64,000 nucleotides of DNA from contig NZ_JAGEVF010000002.1 of assembly GCF_017581965.1 (NCBI RefSeq), positions 62,001 through 126,000 of the forward strand, read 5' to 3'. The DNA comes from Winogradskyella pelagia (GTDB lineage Bacteria; Bacteroidota; Bacteroidia; Flavobacteriales; Flavobacteriaceae). The notes below the pieces were generated by a model that did no database searches, had not been told where the DNA came from, and saw only the letters and a list, made by a program, of their open reading frames with translations. A program made the position numbers and the translations under genes. The first letter of the stretch is position 1, and every line of letters begins with the position of its first letter. Shown in pieces: positions 63,660-64,000 of this stretch.

Positions 63660-64000
63660 CAAAGGACAAATCTCCCAGTTTATGGAGAAATATTATCTCC
63701 ATTTCAATGCTGCTTCTTTGGTTGACGCCGCAAAAGGCTATGAAGACCAATTACAGCGAGGTGCAAAGATGCTAGTGTCTTTGGCGGGAGCTATGAGTAC
63801 AGCAGAACTTGGAAAAATTTTTGCGGAAATGATTAGGCAAAACAAAGTTCATATTATTTCTTGTACCGGTGCTAACCTAGAGGAAGATATTATGAACTTG
63901 GTAGCACATTCACATTACAGGCGTGTGCCAAATTATCGCGATTTAACACCTCAGGATGAGTGGGATTTGCTAGAAAAAGGATTAAATAGAGTAACGGATA
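63649..64000 (+). CDS. Deoxyhypusine-synthase-family protein (partial, runs off the window)
   Basis: The frame opens at ATG 63649, inside the last codons of speB, and stays open to the window end (117 codons). The N-terminus (QISQFMEKYYLHFNAASLVDA, GAKMLVSLAGAMSTAELGK, KVHIISCTGANLEEDIMNLV) matches deoxyhypusine synthase homologues. Bacteria lack eIF5A, so such proteins transfer aminobutyl groups to polyamines instead; homospermidine synthase activity is known in the family. With speA and speB it should complete a route to homospermidine, which is the main polyamine reported for many flavobacteria. Confidence 0.88.
   Translation, partial: MTTNKGQISQFMEKYYLHFNAASLVDAAKGYEDQLQRGAKMLVSLAGAMSTAELGKIFAEMIRQNKVHIISCTGANLEEDIMNLVAHSHYRRVPNYRDLTPQDEWDLLEKGLNRVTD

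Noticed and set aside
1..64000. CRISPR arrays, rRNA genes, insertion sequences, prophage or integrase genes
   Set aside because: No regularly spaced repeats, transposase or integrase motifs or rRNA sequence were seen anywhere in the window.

Overview
The window looks like chromosome from a Bacteroidota bacterium, most likely a (marine) Flavobacteriaceae member. Evidence: AT-rich DNA, promoters of the TTTG-spacer-TAnnTTTG type, no clear Shine-Dalgarno sequences, SusC/SusD uptake genes, many lipoprotein glycosidases, a type IX secretion sorting tail, a mevalonate pathway and a deoxyhypusine-synthase-like polyamine gene. The genus cannot be fixed from sequence alone.

Layout. (1) 38-196: tRNA-Leu(UAG) with promoter and terminator. 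(2) 199-9090, minus strand: a galactan/galactose module (GH53 galactanase, GH2 beta-galactosidase, DUF4174 protein, galK, galT, vSGLT-like sodium/sugar symporter, galM). (3) 9188-19225, minus strand: an alpha-glucan uptake operon (susC, susD, SusE- and SusF-like starch-binding lipoproteins, T9SS-secreted GH13 amylase). Hairpin terminators lie after the SusF-like gene and after the amylase. (4) 19226-19496: divergent control region with a perfect 18-bp LacI-type operator. (5) 19497-39158, plus strand: LacI regulator, then a long maltose/alpha-glucan operon (maltose-type transporter, beta-phosphoglucomutase, GH65 phosphorylase, PhyH dioxygenase, sulfatase, three GH13, esterase, GH31, GH97, small secreted protein), closed by a hairpin terminator. 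Polymer would be bound and cut at the surface, oligosaccharides trimmed by GH13/GH31/GH97, and maltose imported and phosphorolysed to glucose plus beta-glucose-1-phosphate, which becomes glucose-6-phosphate. The sulfatase, dioxygenase and esterase are not standard parts of a starch locus.

(6) 39194-42774: a large GAF-domain protein convergent with an HD-domain protein carrying a PycTM-like (Pycsar-effector-type) membrane module. (7) 42879-48093: a redox/thiol cluster (SelO AMPylase, DUF427, hydrolase-OsmC fusion, EgtB, EgtD). (8) 48139-52668: a phosphoesterase fused to an outer-membrane barrel, convergent with a lipoprotein. (9) 52697-59321: HI0933-type flavoprotein, DUF1697 protein, mevalonate genes (mvaD and a GHMP kinase), an uncatalogued 33-residue membrane peptide, a UbiA prenyltransferase, a nitrilase and a pseudouridine-synthase paralogue lacking its catalytic Asp. 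(10) 59318-60820: transglutaminase-like protein and a small carboxypeptidase-regulatory-like protein.

(11) 60821-64000: a 420-bp gap holding a promoter and a strikingly structured leader RNA (three-way junction, possible kissing loop, alternative upstream hairpin), followed by speA, speB and the start of a deoxyhypusine-synthase-like gene. These probably make homospermidine from arginine. The leader and the degenerate pseudouridine synthase are the least expected items in the window. All calls come from reading sequence and motifs; no database search was possible.
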